From: Bradyrhizobium guangzhouense
Lineage (GTDB): Bacteria > Pseudomonadota > Alphaproteobacteria > Rhizobiales > Xanthobacteraceae
Assembly (NCBI RefSeq): GCF_004114955.1
Contig: NZ_CP030053.1
Span: forward strand, 6,014,001-6,078,000
Length of the DNA: 64,000 bases
Direction: 5' to 3'
Made by a program: the position numbers and the translations under genes. Below the pieces are notes generated by a model. That model was given only the letters and a program-made list of their open reading frames with translations, was not told where the DNA came from and searched no databases. Shown here piece after piece: positions 42,628 through 52,987 of this stretch. How positions within the stretch are numbered: position 1 is the stretch's first letter; each line of letters opens with the position of its first letter.

Positions 42628-43548
42628 CTAACTCAGCTTGATGTCCCACACGCCTTCCTTGCGGCAGGCGGCGACTTCCTCGCGCAGCAGCGCGGTGACG
42701 GCGAGCGAGGCCGTCGAGGCCGGGCGGTCGATCGGAGAAGCGAAAATGAGCTCGCGCGTCATCGGCTTGGACACCATGGCCGTTTCCAGCCTGCCGTCGG
42801 CGACCTCGGCATGGACCGACGATGGCGGCAGCAGCGCAAAGCCGAGGCCTTCCTCGACGAGGCTCGTCAGCACGCGAAACGAATCCGCCTCGAGCTGGAC
42901 GTTGAGCTTGATCTTGCGCTGCGCGGCGGCGTGCTCGATCAGCGCGCGGAGACCGTGCGAATGACTGGGCAGCACCAGCCGCTGCCGCAGCAGCCAGCCG
43001 ATATCGACGCTCTTCTTGCGCGCGAGGCCGCAGCCGCGCGGACCGACCGCGACGATGTTGTCGCGCCCGAGGCTCTGCACATGGAGATGCAGATCGGCGG
43101 AACGGCCGTAGAGGATGGCGAGATCCATCTCGCCGCGATGCAGCCATTCGACGATATGGCCGCTGTAGCTCTCGACGATGCGCAGCGAGATACCGGGAAA
43201 TTTTTCGACACAGCGCCGCGCAAAGCGCGCCGACAGCACGCAGCTGACTGTCGGAACCAGGCCGAGAACGACCTGCCCCGACGGCGGTCCCTTGGCCGAC
43301 TGGATGTCGTCGCGGATCTGGTCGATCTGCCGCACGATGCCGGAGGTCCGCGCGAGCAAGAGCCGGCCGGCCTCGGTCAGCACCATGCCGCGGCCGTTGC
43401 GGGTGAACAGTTCCGTGCGCAGCTCGTGCTCCAGCAGCTTGATCTGCCTCGACAGCGCAGGCTGCGCCACGCGCAGCGTGTCGGAAGCCTTGCTCAGGCT
43501 GCCGAGCTCCGCCACGCAACTGAAGGTCCTGAGCTGCCGGAAATCCAT
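42628..43548 (-). CDS. LysR family transcriptional regulator
   Basis: 306 residues from ATG at 43548. The N-terminal winged helix is DFRQLRTFSCVAELGSLSKA followed by VAQPALSRQIKLLEHELRTE and LFTRNGRGMVLTEAGR. The C-terminal part is a periplasmic-binding-protein-like effector domain (VVLGLVPTVSCVLSARFARR). It is divergent from the acyl-CoA dehydrogenase gene with a 125-bp gap, the classic LysR arrangement, so it probably controls the acyl-CoA cluster at 43674-48582. Confidence 0.94.
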   Translation of the reverse strand: MDFRQLRTFSCVAELGSLSKASDTLRVAQPALSRQIKLLEHELRTELFTRNGRGMVLTEAGRLLLARTSGIVRQIDQIRDDIQSAKGPPSGQVVLGLVPTVSCVLSARFARRCVEKFPGISLRIVESYSGHIVEWLHRGEMDLAILYGRSADLHLHVQSLGRDNIVAVGPRGCGLARKKSVDIGWLLRQRLVLPSHSHGLRALIEHAAAQRKIKLNVQLEADSFRVLTSLVEEGLGFALLPPSSVHAEVADGRLETAMVSKPMTRELIFASPIDRPASTASLAVTALLREEVAACRKEGVWDIKLS

Positions 43549-43673
43549 GCTTGCCAATCCTGGAAGGCTACTCCATACGCTATAGCAAATGAGCATAGGG
43601 GGCTGGCGATGTTTTCACAACGCCAGAGGATCGGCCGGCGTTATCTTGACTGCCGCTCAATACGGGAAACGCC

Positions 43674-44843
43674 ATGAGTGAAGAACACCACACCGAAGAT
43701 TACGCCGACATCCGCGAAGCCGTCGCGAAACTCTGCGCGCAGTTTCCCGGCGAGTATTGGCGCAAGCTCGATCGCGAAATGGCCTACCCCAAGGCTTTCG
43801 TCGATGCGCTGACCGAGGCCGGCTATCTCTCGGTCCTGATCCCCGAGGAATATGGCGGCGCGGGGCTGAAGCTGTCCGCGGCGGCCGCGATCCTGGAAGA
43901 AATCCAGCGCGCGGGGTGCAACGGCGGCGGCTGCCACGCGCAGATGTACACGATGGGCACGGTGCTGCGGCACGGCAATGCCGAGCAGAAGGCAAAATAT
44001 CTGCCGAAGATCGCCAGCGGCGAATTGCGCCTGCAGGCCTTCGGCGTCACCGAGCCGACCAGCGGCACCGACACCTCCTCGCTGAAGACCTTTGCGCGCA
44101 AGGAAGGCAACGACAGCTACATCGTCAACGGCCAGAAGATCTGGACCAGCCGCGCCGAGCATTCCGACTTGATGGTGCTGCTGGCGCGCACCACGCCGAA
44201 GGAGCAGGCCAAGAAGCGCACCGATGGACTGTCCGTGTTCATCGTCGACATGCGCGAGGCCAAGAACAATGGCCTCGAGATCCGCCCGATCCGCACCATG
44301 ATGAACCACGCCACGACGGAAGTGTTCTTTACCGACATGAAGGTGCCGGCGGAGAATCTGATCGGCGAGGAAGGCAAGGGCTTTCGCTACATCCTCTCCG
44401 GCATGAATGCCGAGCGCATCCTGATCGCCGCCGAATGCGTCGGCGATGCAAAGTGGTTCATCGCCAAGGCGACGAACTACGCCAGGGAGCGCAGCGTGTT
44501 CGGCCGGCCGATCGGGCAGAATCAGGGCATTCAGTTCCCGATCGCCAAGGCTTACGCCTCGATGCGCGCGGCCGAATTAATGGTGAAGGAAGCAACCCGC
44601 AAATACGAGGCCGGGCTCGACTGCGGCGCGGAGGCCAACATGGCCAAGATGCTCGCGGCGGATGCGTCCTGGGAAGCGGCCAATGCCTGCATCCAGACCC
44701 ATGGCGGTTTTGGCTTTGCCGAGGAATACGACGTCGAGCGCAAATTCCGCGAGACCCGGCTCTATCAGGTGGCGCCGATCTCGACCAATCTCGTGCTCTC
44801 CTTTGTCGCCGAGCATGTGCTCGGCATGCCCCGCTCGTACTGA
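43674..44843 (+). CDS. Acyl-CoA dehydrogenase
   Basis: 389 residues with the full acyl-CoA dehydrogenase fold. FAD and substrate motifs are LQAFGVTEPTSGTDTSSLKT, NGQKIWTSRAEHSDLMVLLA, GRPIGQNQGIQFPIAKAYAS and the C-terminal ANACIQTHGGFGFAEEYDVE. The catalytic base is likely the Glu in the GFAEEYDVER segment, as in the family. The substrate is unknown. It is the first gene of an operon with a CoA-transferase (9-bp gap), a MaoC-like hydratase and a ThDP enzyme, suggesting activation to a CoA thioester, desaturation and hydration of a small acid. Confidence 0.93.
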   Translation: MSEEHHTEDYADIREAVAKLCAQFPGEYWRKLDREMAYPKAFVDALTEAGYLSVLIPEEYGGAGLKLSAAAAILEEIQRAGCNGGGCHAQMYTMGTVLRHGNAEQKAKYLPKIASGELRLQAFGVTEPTSGTDTSSLKTFARKEGNDSYIVNGQKIWTSRAEHSDLMVLLARTTPKEQAKKRTDGLSVFIVDMREAKNNGLEIRPIRTMMNHATTEVFFTDMKVPAENLIGEEGKGFRYILSGMNAERILIAAECVGDAKWFIAKATNYARERSVFGRPIGQNQGIQFPIAKAYASMRAAELMVKEATRKYEAGLDCGAEANMAKMLAADASWEAANACIQTHGGFGFAEEYDVERKFRETRLYQVAPISTNLVLSFVAEHVLGMPRSY

Positions 44844-44852
44844 GGTCGCACC

Positions 44853-45950
44853 ATGGGAGCTCTTGACGGGATCAGGGTGATTGCGGTCGAGCAGGCGGTG
44901 GCGGCGCCGTTCTGCTCCTCGCGGCTGGCGGATGCGGGCGCGGAGGTGATCAAGATCGAACGGCCGGAGGGCGATTTCGCCCGCGGCTATGACGCGGCGG
45001 CCAAGGGCCAGAGCAGCTATTTCGTCTGGCTCAACCGCGGCAAGCAATCGGCGGTGGTCGATCTCGCCACCAAGGAAGGGCGAGCCGAACTCGAGAAGCT
45101 GATCGCCAGCGCCGACGTGCTGGTGCAGAACCTCAAGCCGGGCTCGATGGACAAGCTCGGCTTCTCCCGCGAGCGGCTGCTGAAGGACTATCCGAAGCTG
45201 ATCTCCTGCACCATCACCGGCTATGGCGACGAGGGCCCCTACGCGCATCGCAAGGCCTATGATTTGCTGATCCAGGCCGAGAGCGGGCTGGCCTCGATCA
45301 CGGGCAATCCCGATGGCGCCTCGCGCGTCGGCATGTCCATCGTCGACGTCGCGACCGGCGCGACCGCACATGCGGCGATCCTGGAGGCGCTGATCGCGCG
45401 CGGGCGCACCGGCAAGGGGGCGGACATCCGCATCTCCATGTTCGATGTCATGGCGGATTGGTGCACGGTGCCGCTGCTCAACGCCGAGGCGGGCAATCCG
45501 CCAAAGCGCATGGGGCTGCGTCATCCCTCGATCGCTCCTTATGGCGTCTTCACCTCCAAGGACGGCAAGGACATCCTGATCTCGATCCAGAGCGAGCGCG
45601 AGTGGAAGACGCTCTGCGCCGAGGTGCTGGACCGGCCGGATCTGCCCGCCGATCCCCGCGTCGCCAACATGGTGGAGCGGGTGCGCAACCGCGATTTCAC
45701 AGACACAACGGTCGCCGACATCTTCGGCAGGATGACGCGCGACCAGCTCTTGAAACGGCTGTCCGATGCCGACATTGCGTTTGCCGAGGTCAACACCATG
45801 ACCGACCTCACCAACCATCCGCACCTGCGCCGCATCGAGGTGGATACGCCGAACGGCCGCGTCAGCTATCCCGCGCCGGCGCCTGTTATCGTCGGCGAGA
45901 CGCGCACCTACGGCGCCGTGCCCGCGATCGGCGAGAATCCCAAGAAGTAA
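44853..45950 (+). CDS. CaiB/BaiF family (type III) CoA-transferase
   Basis: 365 residues. The family start is MGALDGIRVIAVEQAVAAPF with CSSRLADAGAEVIKIERPEG. The catalytic Asp lies in HRKAYDLLIQAESGLASITG. SRVGMSIVDVATGATAHAAI and RGRTGKGADIRISMFD complete the signature. Type III CoA-transferases move CoA between carboxylic acids such as succinate, mesaconate or citramalate. It has a good GAGG site and lies 9 bp after the acyl-CoA dehydrogenase gene. Confidence 0.93.
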   Translation: MGALDGIRVIAVEQAVAAPFCSSRLADAGAEVIKIERPEGDFARGYDAAAKGQSSYFVWLNRGKQSAVVDLATKEGRAELEKLIASADVLVQNLKPGSMDKLGFSRERLLKDYPKLISCTITGYGDEGPYAHRKAYDLLIQAESGLASITGNPDGASRVGMSIVDVATGATAHAAILEALIARGRTGKGADIRISMFDVMADWCTVPLLNAEAGNPPKRMGLRHPSIAPYGVFTSKDGKDILISIQSEREWKTLCAEVLDRPDLPADPRVANMVERVRNRDFTDTTVADIFGRMTRDQLLKRLSDADIAFAEVNTMTDLTNHPHLRRIEVDTPNGRVSYPAPAPVIVGETRTYGAVPAIGENPKK

Positions 45951-45965
45951 CAAGAGCGAGGCATC

Positions 45966-46817
45966 ATGACCGATAAGCTCGACATCGATCACCTCAGGCA
46001 ATGGATCGGCCGCAGCACCGAGGCCACCGACATCGTCACCGCGCAGCTCGTCATGGGCCTGCGCGCAACGCTGTTCCAGGACGTCGGTGAGCCCAAGGCG
46101 GGCGATGCCGCGCCGTTCACGGTGCATTGGTGCCTGGCCCAGCCGGTGTTTCCGATGTCGATGCTCGGGCCCGACGGCCACCCGACCCGCGGCGGCTTCC
46201 TGCCGCCGGTGCCGCTGCCGCGCCGGATGTGGGCGGGCGGCGAGATCGAATTCCTGGAGCCGCTCCGCGTCGGCGACGAATCGACCCGCACCTCGCGTAT
46301 CGCCGACGTGCAGGTGAAGACGGGTTCGACCGGCACGCTGTGTCTCGTCTCGGTCGAGCATACCGTCACATCACCGCGCGGCATTGCCATTCGCGAGCGG
46401 CAGGACATCGTCTATCGCGAGGTGACCAGCAGCGCGCCCGCGAGCGCGAAGGCCTCGCCTCCGCCGCCGAAGGCGCAGCACCGCGAGACGCACGTCTCCG
46501 ATCCTGTGCTGCTGTTTCGCTACTCCGCACTGACCTTTAACGGTCACCGCATCCATTACGACCGCGACTACGTGACCAAGGTCGAGGGCTATCCGGGCCT
46601 GATCTTCCACGGGCCGCTGCAGGCCGCGCTGATCATCGAGATGGCGGCGAAGCTGCGCGGTGGCAAGGCGCCGCAGAAATTCTCATATCGCGGCGTGCAG
46701 CCGCTGTTCGAGGGCAGCGAGTTTTCCATCAACGCCAACGAGACCGACGCGGGCATGGAGCTGTGGACCGCGAATGCGCAGGGGCAGCCGACGATGAAGG
46801 GGACGGCGGTGTGGTGA
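45966..46817 (+). CDS. MaoC/FAS1-type dehydratase, mesaconyl-C4-CoA hydratase-like
   Basis: 283 residues with the double hot-dog layout of two-domain hydratases. The N-terminal half has AAPFTVHWCLAQPVFPMSML, PRRMWAGGEIEFLEPLRVGD and TSRIADVQVKTGSTGTLCLV. The C-terminal half has the active-site Asp/His region LLFRYSALTFNGHRIHYDRD and PGLIFHGPLQAALIIEMAAK. The family includes mesaconyl-C4-CoA hydratase of the 3-hydroxypropionate bicycle and itaconyl-CoA hydratases. With the adjacent CoA-transferase and dehydrogenase, a branched C4-C5 dicarboxylic acid is a plausible substrate. Confidence 0.88.
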   Translation: MTDKLDIDHLRQWIGRSTEATDIVTAQLVMGLRATLFQDVGEPKAGDAAPFTVHWCLAQPVFPMSMLGPDGHPTRGGFLPPVPLPRRMWAGGEIEFLEPLRVGDESTRTSRIADVQVKTGSTGTLCLVSVEHTVTSPRGIAIRERQDIVYREVTSSAPASAKASPPPPKAQHRETHVSDPVLLFRYSALTFNGHRIHYDRDYVTKVEGYPGLIFHGPLQAALIIEMAAKLRGGKAPQKFSYRGVQPLFEGSEFSINANETDAGMELWTANAQGQPTMKGTAVW

Positions 46818-46837
46818 GCCGCCGCTGTTTCCTCCCC

Positions 46838-46915
46838 GTCATTGCGAGCGGAGCGAAGCAATCCAGAATCCCTCCGCAGAGATAGTCTGGATTGCTTCGC
46901 TCCGCTCGCAATGAC
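46838..46915. repeat. Intergenic palindromic repeat, family B, copy 2
   Basis: A 78-bp inverted repeat with left end GTCATTGCGAGCGGAGCGAA and right end ATTGCTTCGCTCCGCTCGCA then ATGAC. It lies 20 bp after the MaoC stop and 44 bp before the ThDP enzyme start, inside an otherwise co-directional gene run. Confidence 0.88.
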
Positions 46916-46959
46916 GGGTGGGGCTAGTAGCGGCGATAAACAACAAGGGACGGAAACCA

Positions 46960-48582
<1,623 letters not shown>

Positions 48583-48609
48583 GGGACGAACGCCGCCACA
48601 CACTCAGCT

Positions 48610-48711
48610 GTCATCGCCCGCGAAGGCGGGCGATCCAGTACTCCGCGGCGCTAGTTGTGCAAACCAATAGCCGCCGCGGAGTACTGGATGCCCCGCCTTC
48701 GCGGGGCATGA
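48610..48711. repeat. Intergenic palindromic repeat, family A, copy 3
   Basis: The left arm GTCATCGCCCGCGAAGGCGG leads to CGATCCAGTACTCCGCGGC. The right arm GCCGCGGAGTACTGGATGCC ends GGGGCATGACA. It lies between the convergent ThDP-enzyme and SDR genes. The arms are close to perfect complements over more than 35 bp. Confidence 0.85.
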
Positions 48712-48737
48712 CAGCGTCAATTGCGGAAACTGTGTCC

Positions 48738-49532
48738 CTACTTCCCGAACTCCTCCCGCATCTTCGCCTGGATCTTGGCCATGCCGCCGATCCAGCGGTC
48801 GTAATTCTCGGTCTTCTTGCGCATGTAGCCGAGTACCTGGGCGTGCGGCAGGATCAGGAAGGTCTCCTGCTCGAGGCCGGCGAGCACGTCCTTCGCCACC
48901 TGCTCGGGCGTGAGATCGCCGTCACCGGATTGCGGGCCCTTGGGGATCGAGCGCAGCATGTTGGTATCGACGCCCTGCGGGCAGAGGATCGAGACCTTGA
49001 TGTTGTGAGCCTTGTGCGAGATCGCGAGATTTTCGGCAAAGCCCACTGCGGCATGCTTGGTGGTGGAGTACGCGGGGCTGCCGACCTGCGACAGCAGGCC
49101 CGCGGCCGAAATGGTGTTGAGGAAATAGCCACCGCCACGCGTCTTCATGCGGGGGATCAGATGCCTGGCAGCATAGACATGCGCCATGACGTGGATCGCC
49201 CAGCTGCGCTGCCACGGCTCGTCGGAGGCGCCGCCGGCATTGACCGACATCGGATCGAAGCCGCCGCCGATGCCGGCGTTTGAGCAAAACAGATCAATCG
49301 GCCCGAACTGCCGCTCGGTCTCCTCGATGACGTGGGAGATTTCCTTTTCCTGCGCGACGTCGCATCTGAACGCCGCGCCGTCCACCGTGGCGGCGACGGC
49401 CCGCGCGTTGGCGGCATCCATGTCCGCAACCACGACCTTGGCGGCACCCGCCTTGTGAAAGGCCTCGCACAGCGCCTTGCCGATGCCGTTGGCGCCGCCT
49501 GTGACGACCACGACCTTGCCGGTCACCTGCAT
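48738..49532 (-). CDS. Short-chain dehydrogenase/reductase
   Basis: 264 residues from ATG at 49532 with GAGGAG upstream. The nucleotide-binding TGxxxGxG motif is VVVTGGANGIGKALCE. The NNAG-equivalent reads CSNAGIGGGFDP. The catalytic Ser is in FLNTISAAGLLSQVGS and the Tyr/Lys pair in PAYSTTKHAAVGFAENL. An Asp at the end of beta-2 (KVVVADMDAANAR) favours NAD over NADP. It is convergent with the acyl-CoA cluster, so membership of the pathway is only suggested. The C-terminal extension (YMRKKTENYDRWIGGMAKIQ) is family-typical. Confidence 0.93.
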   Translation of the reverse strand: MQVTGKVVVVTGGANGIGKALCEAFHKAGAAKVVVADMDAANARAVAATVDGAAFRCDVAQEKEISHVIEETERQFGPIDLFCSNAGIGGGFDPMSVNAGGASDEPWQRSWAIHVMAHVYAARHLIPRMKTRGGGYFLNTISAAGLLSQVGSPAYSTTKHAAVGFAENLAISHKAHNIKVSILCPQGVDTNMLRSIPKGPQSGDGDLTPEQVAKDVLAGLEQETFLILPHAQVLGYMRKKTENYDRWIGGMAKIQAKMREEFGK

Positions 49533-49598
49533 GCGACGTCTCCTCTTTTCTTATGTAATCTCGTCTTGTGTCGTCTTATCCCGCGTCGCGGGACGTGC

Positions 49599-50294
49599 TC
49601 AGTTCAAGACGAGGTCGAGCACCGCGGTATAATGGCATGCCGCGCCGGCCAAGACAAAGCCGTGCCAGATCGCGTTCTGGAAACGCAGTCGGCGCCAGGC
49701 GTGGAAGATCACGCCAAAACTGTAGAGCAGGCCGCCCGCCAGGATGAAGCCGAGCGCGAGCGCGGGCAGCGCCCTGACCACGGGTCCGTACAGCATCAGG
49801 CCGCTCCAGCCCATCACGAGATAGATGCCGACCGAGACACGATCAAACCGGCCGGGGTAGAAAAGTTTCAGCACGATGCCCGATATCGCGACGCACCAGA
49901 CGCCGGCGAGCAGCACCAGCGCGAAAGCGCTGTCCCTCACCTCCAGGATGAACGGCGTGTAGGTCGCGGCGATCAGCAGATAGATCGCGGAATGATCGAA
50001 GCGGCGCAGCAGCCATTTGGCACGCGAGACCGGCCAGAGATTATAGGTCGCGGACAGCACCAGCATCGCGAGCAGTCCCGCGACATAGATCGAGACGCCG
50101 ACGATGTCGGTGGCATCGGCATAGACCGCCGCCAGCACCACCAGCACGGTCGCGGCGATGATGCCGGCGAGCACGCCGATCCCGTGGATGATGCCGTCGG
50201 CGATCAGCTCGGCGCGGTCATAATTCCAGCGGATCGCGTCGGCCGCGGCGTGGACGGAGCTGGATGCAAGCTGTTTCAATCTGAACACGGTCAT
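49599..50294 (-). CDS. PAQR / hemolysin III family membrane protein
   Basis: 231 residues from ATG at 50294; a TTG four codons earlier is the alternative. Seven hydrophobic helices are visible. The PAQR metal-site residues are present: DGIIHGIG in the first block, RFDHSAIYLLIAATYTPFIL in the middle, and IWHGFVLAGAACHYTAVLDL at the end. These form the Zn-binding site seen in adiponectin-receptor relatives, with ceramidase-like hydrolytic potential. Bacterial members are often annotated hemolysin III, but lytic activity is not implied. An upstream regulatory function is unknown. Confidence 0.92.
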   Translation of the reverse strand: MTVFRLKQLASSSVHAAADAIRWNYDRAELIADGIIHGIGVLAGIIAATVLVVLAAVYADATDIVGVSIYVAGLLAMLVLSATYNLWPVSRAKWLLRRFDHSAIYLLIAATYTPFILEVRDSAFALVLLAGVWCVAISGIVLKLFYPGRFDRVSVGIYLVMGWSGLMLYGPVVRALPALALGFILAGGLLYSFGVIFHAWRRLRFQNAIWHGFVLAGAACHYTAVLDLVLN

Positions 50295-50492
50295 GGCAAT
50301 CCGCAACGTGAGGCAATGCCCTCTGCTATGGGTCTCTCGGGATCAGCGCGTCGTTCAATCCGCTGATCGCCGACAAAGGCGGTGGAAGTATGAAGCTTGA
50401 TTTTCCCCGCGCAATTGCCACTTTTGTGAACGGCTTCACTGTTCCGCCCGCCCGAGATCACGCCCCTTCAATATCCCTCGCGTTAAGTTAAT

Positions 50493-51962
50493 ATGGCATT
50501 CAGTTTCCAGGATATGGTCGAAGAGGCGCGCCTGTCGGCCCGGGCGTTGATCGACTATGGCGAGCACTTCTTCAACCCGACGGTGCGGCTTGGTGTCACT
50601 GGCCTGTCGCGCGCTGGTAAGACCGTATTCATCACGGCCCTGATCCACGGGCTGACGCGCGGCGGCCGGTTTCCGGTGTTCGAGGCCTATTCATCGGGCC
50701 GGATCGCGCGGGCGCATCTGGCGCCGCAGCCTGATGATGCCGTACCGCGCTTTTCCTACGAGAGCCATCTGCGCGCGCTGGTCGAGGAGCGGCGCTGGCC
50801 GAGCTCGACCGTCGACATCAGCGAGCTCCGTCTGGTCATCGACTACCAGCGCCAGAACGGCGCCGACCGCACGCTGACGCTCGACATCGTCGATTATCCC
50901 GGCGAATGGCTGCTCGATCTGCCGCTGCTGCAAAAGAGTTACGAGCAATGGTCGTCGGAGAGCCTGGCGCTGTCGCGCGAAACGCCGCGCGCGCACCTTG
51001 CCGCCGATTGGCACGCGCATCTCGCAACGCTCAAGCCCGAGGCGCGCGAGGACGAGCAGGCAACCCTCACGGCTGCCAAGCTCTTCACGAGCTATCTGCG
51101 TGCCTGCCGCGACGAGCGCTTTGCCATGAGCCTGTTGCCGCCGGGCCGCTTCCTGATGCCCGGCAGTCTCGCCGATACACCGGCGCTGACGTTCGCCCCG
51201 CTCGCCGTGCCCGCAGGCGGGCAAGCACCGGAGGGATCGCTCTGGGCGATGATGGTTCGCCGCTTTGAAGCCTACAAGGACATCGTGGTGCGGCCGTTCT
51301 TCCGGGATCATTTCGCCCGGCTCGATCGCCAGATCGTGCTGGCCGATGCGCTCGCCGCATTCAACTCCGGCCCCGAGGCGCTGCACGATCTCGAAGCGGC
51401 GCTGGCAGGCATTCTCGATTGCTTCAACATCGGCCGCAGCACGTTCCTCTCCAGCCTGTTCAGGCCGCGCATCGACCGCATCCTGTTCGCGGCGACCAAG
51501 GCGGACCATCTGCATCATTCCAGCCACGACCGGCTCGAGGCCGTGCTGCGCCGCGCGGTCACCCGCGCCGTTGCGCGCGCCGAAGACACCGGCGCTGCGA
51601 TCGACGTGGTGGCGCTCGCCGCCGTGCGCGCCACGCGCGAGGCACAGGTCGCGCATGGCCGCGACACATTGCCATCGATCCTGGGTACGCCGGCTGCCGG
51701 CGAAAGTGCGAATGGCGAGTTCTTCGACGGCAACACGGAGGTCGCAACCTTTCCGGGCGACCTGCCTGGTGATCCCGAACCGCTGTTCAACGGCGCGGAT
51801 GCGTTTCGCGGATTGTCGACACAAGCCGCCGAAAAGAGCGATTTCCGCTTCCTGCGCTTCCGCCCGCCCAAGCTCGACCACGAAGGGACGGAAGAACCCG
51901 CGCTGCCTCACATCCGCCTCGACCGTGCCCTGCAGTTCCTGATCGGAGACAAGCTCGCATGA
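50493..51962 (+). CDS. ycjX: YcjX family P-loop protein (DUF463)
   Basis: 489 residues. The N-terminus has a P-loop VRLGVTGLSRAGKTVFITAL. DYPGEWLLDLPLLQKSYEQW carries the Walker B Asp in a G-domain-like position. SLLPPGRFLMPGSLADTPAL and ILFAATKADHLHHSSHDRLE are family-typical, the latter resembling a TKxD base-recognition motif. YcjX proteins are GTPase-like and always paired with YcjF. Their stop and start codons overlap here by 4 bp. Enterobacterial ycjXF is part of the phage-shock regulon; no PspF-type site was seen here. Confidence 0.93.
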   Translation: MAFSFQDMVEEARLSARALIDYGEHFFNPTVRLGVTGLSRAGKTVFITALIHGLTRGGRFPVFEAYSSGRIARAHLAPQPDDAVPRFSYESHLRALVEERRWPSSTVDISELRLVIDYQRQNGADRTLTLDIVDYPGEWLLDLPLLQKSYEQWSSESLALSRETPRAHLAADWHAHLATLKPEAREDEQATLTAAKLFTSYLRACRDERFAMSLLPPGRFLMPGSLADTPALTFAPLAVPAGGQAPEGSLWAMMVRRFEAYKDIVVRPFFRDHFARLDRQIVLADALAAFNSGPEALHDLEAALAGILDCFNIGRSTFLSSLFRPRIDRILFAATKADHLHHSSHDRLEAVLRRAVTRAVARAEDTGAAIDVVALAAVRATREAQVAHGRDTLPSILGTPAAGESANGEFFDGNTEVATFPGDLPGDPEPLFNGADAFRGLSTQAAEKSDFRFLRFRPPKLDHEGTEEPALPHIRLDRALQFLIGDKLA

Positions 51963-52987
51963 ACGACGGATCGAAGCCACGGCGGCCGGCAACGTTCCGG
52001 CTCGACGATCCCGATGTCGTCCTGACCGAACCCGACGAGACCGGCCGGCTCGGCCGCGCCACGATCCGGATCACGCCGGAGCACGATCCGATGGCCTTGC
52101 CGGTGCCGATCGAGCCGGCGCTGCCGTCGCGGCGTGGCTTCCCCTGGGGCGCGCTGTTCTGGTCCGGCGTCGCCGGCCTGACGCTGCTCGGCACCGGGCT
52201 GGGCGTCGTCCGTCTGATCGAGGATCTGTTTGCGCGCAGCGAAAGCCTCGGCTTCGTCGGGCTTGCGCTCGCCTTCGTCACCACGCTGGCGCTCGCGGTG
52301 GTGACCGGACGGGAGGCGCTCGGGCTCGTGCGCCTCGCGACGATCGAGAAACTGCATGCACGCGCCGCCGTCGTCCTTGCCAGCGACGATCGCAAGGAGA
52401 GCCGCGCGATCGTGCAGGATCTCTTGAAGATCGCGCACCAGAATCCGCAGCTCGCGCGCGCCCGTGCCGCCCTGGAGAGTCATTCCGGCGAGATCATCGA
52501 TGGCGCCGACATGATCCGGCTTGCCGAGCGCGAATTGATGGCGCCGCTCGATGCGGAGGCGCGGCGCCTGGTCTCGTCGGCGGCCCAGCGCGTCTCGATC
52601 GTCACGGCGGTATCGCCGCGCGCGCTGTTCGACGTGCTGTTCGTGTTCGTGGCCTCGCTGCGCCTGATCCGCCAGCTCGCCCGCCTCTATGGCGGCCGGC
52701 CCGGCGCGCTCGGCATGATCCGCCTGCTCCGCCACGTCATCGCCCATCTCGCCATCACCGGCGGCCTCGCCGCCAGCGACAGCCTGGTGCAGCAGATGCT
52801 CGGACACGGAATTGCGGCAAAGCTGTCGCAGCGGCTCGGTGAAGGCATGCTCAACGGCCTGCTGACGGCGCGCCTCGGTCTCGCCGCGATCGACGTTACC
52901 AGGCCGCTGCCATTCGCCGCGCTGCCGCCGCCGAAGCTGTCGGATCTGGCGACCGATCTGCTGCGGCGGAAAGAGGACGAGGAGTAG
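51959..52987 (+). CDS. ycjF: YcjF family membrane protein (DUF697, TIGR01620)
   Basis: 342 residues. Two membrane helices follow a polar N-terminus (FPWGALFWSGVAGLTLLGTG and FVGLALAFVTTLALAVVTG). The DUF697 domain contains AAQRVSIVTAVSPRALFDVL and LIRQLARLYGGRPGALGMIR. Translation is coupled to ycjX by an ATGA overlap. The last 92 bp overlap the 3' end of the convergent glycosyltransferase gene on the other strand. Confidence 0.92.
   Translation: MNDGSKPRRPATFRLDDPDVVLTEPDETGRLGRATIRITPEHDPMALPVPIEPALPSRRGFPWGALFWSGVAGLTLLGTGLGVVRLIEDLFARSESLGFVGLALAFVTTLALAVVTGREALGLVRLATIEKLHARAAVVLASDDRKESRAIVQDLLKIAHQNPQLARARAALESHSGEIIDGADMIRLAERELMAPLDAEARRLVSSAAQRVSIVTAVSPRALFDVLFVFVASLRLIRQLARLYGGRPGALGMIRLLRHVIAHLAITGGLAASDSLVQQMLGHGIAAKLSQRLGEGMLNGLLTARLGLAAIDVTRPLPFAALPPPKLSDLATDLLRRKEDEE

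Noticed and set aside
44577..46361. A 594-codon open frame on the minus strand across the acyl-CoA cluster
   Set aside because: It crosses the boundaries of three real genes with complete motifs and ribosome-binding sites; the sequence has no domain.
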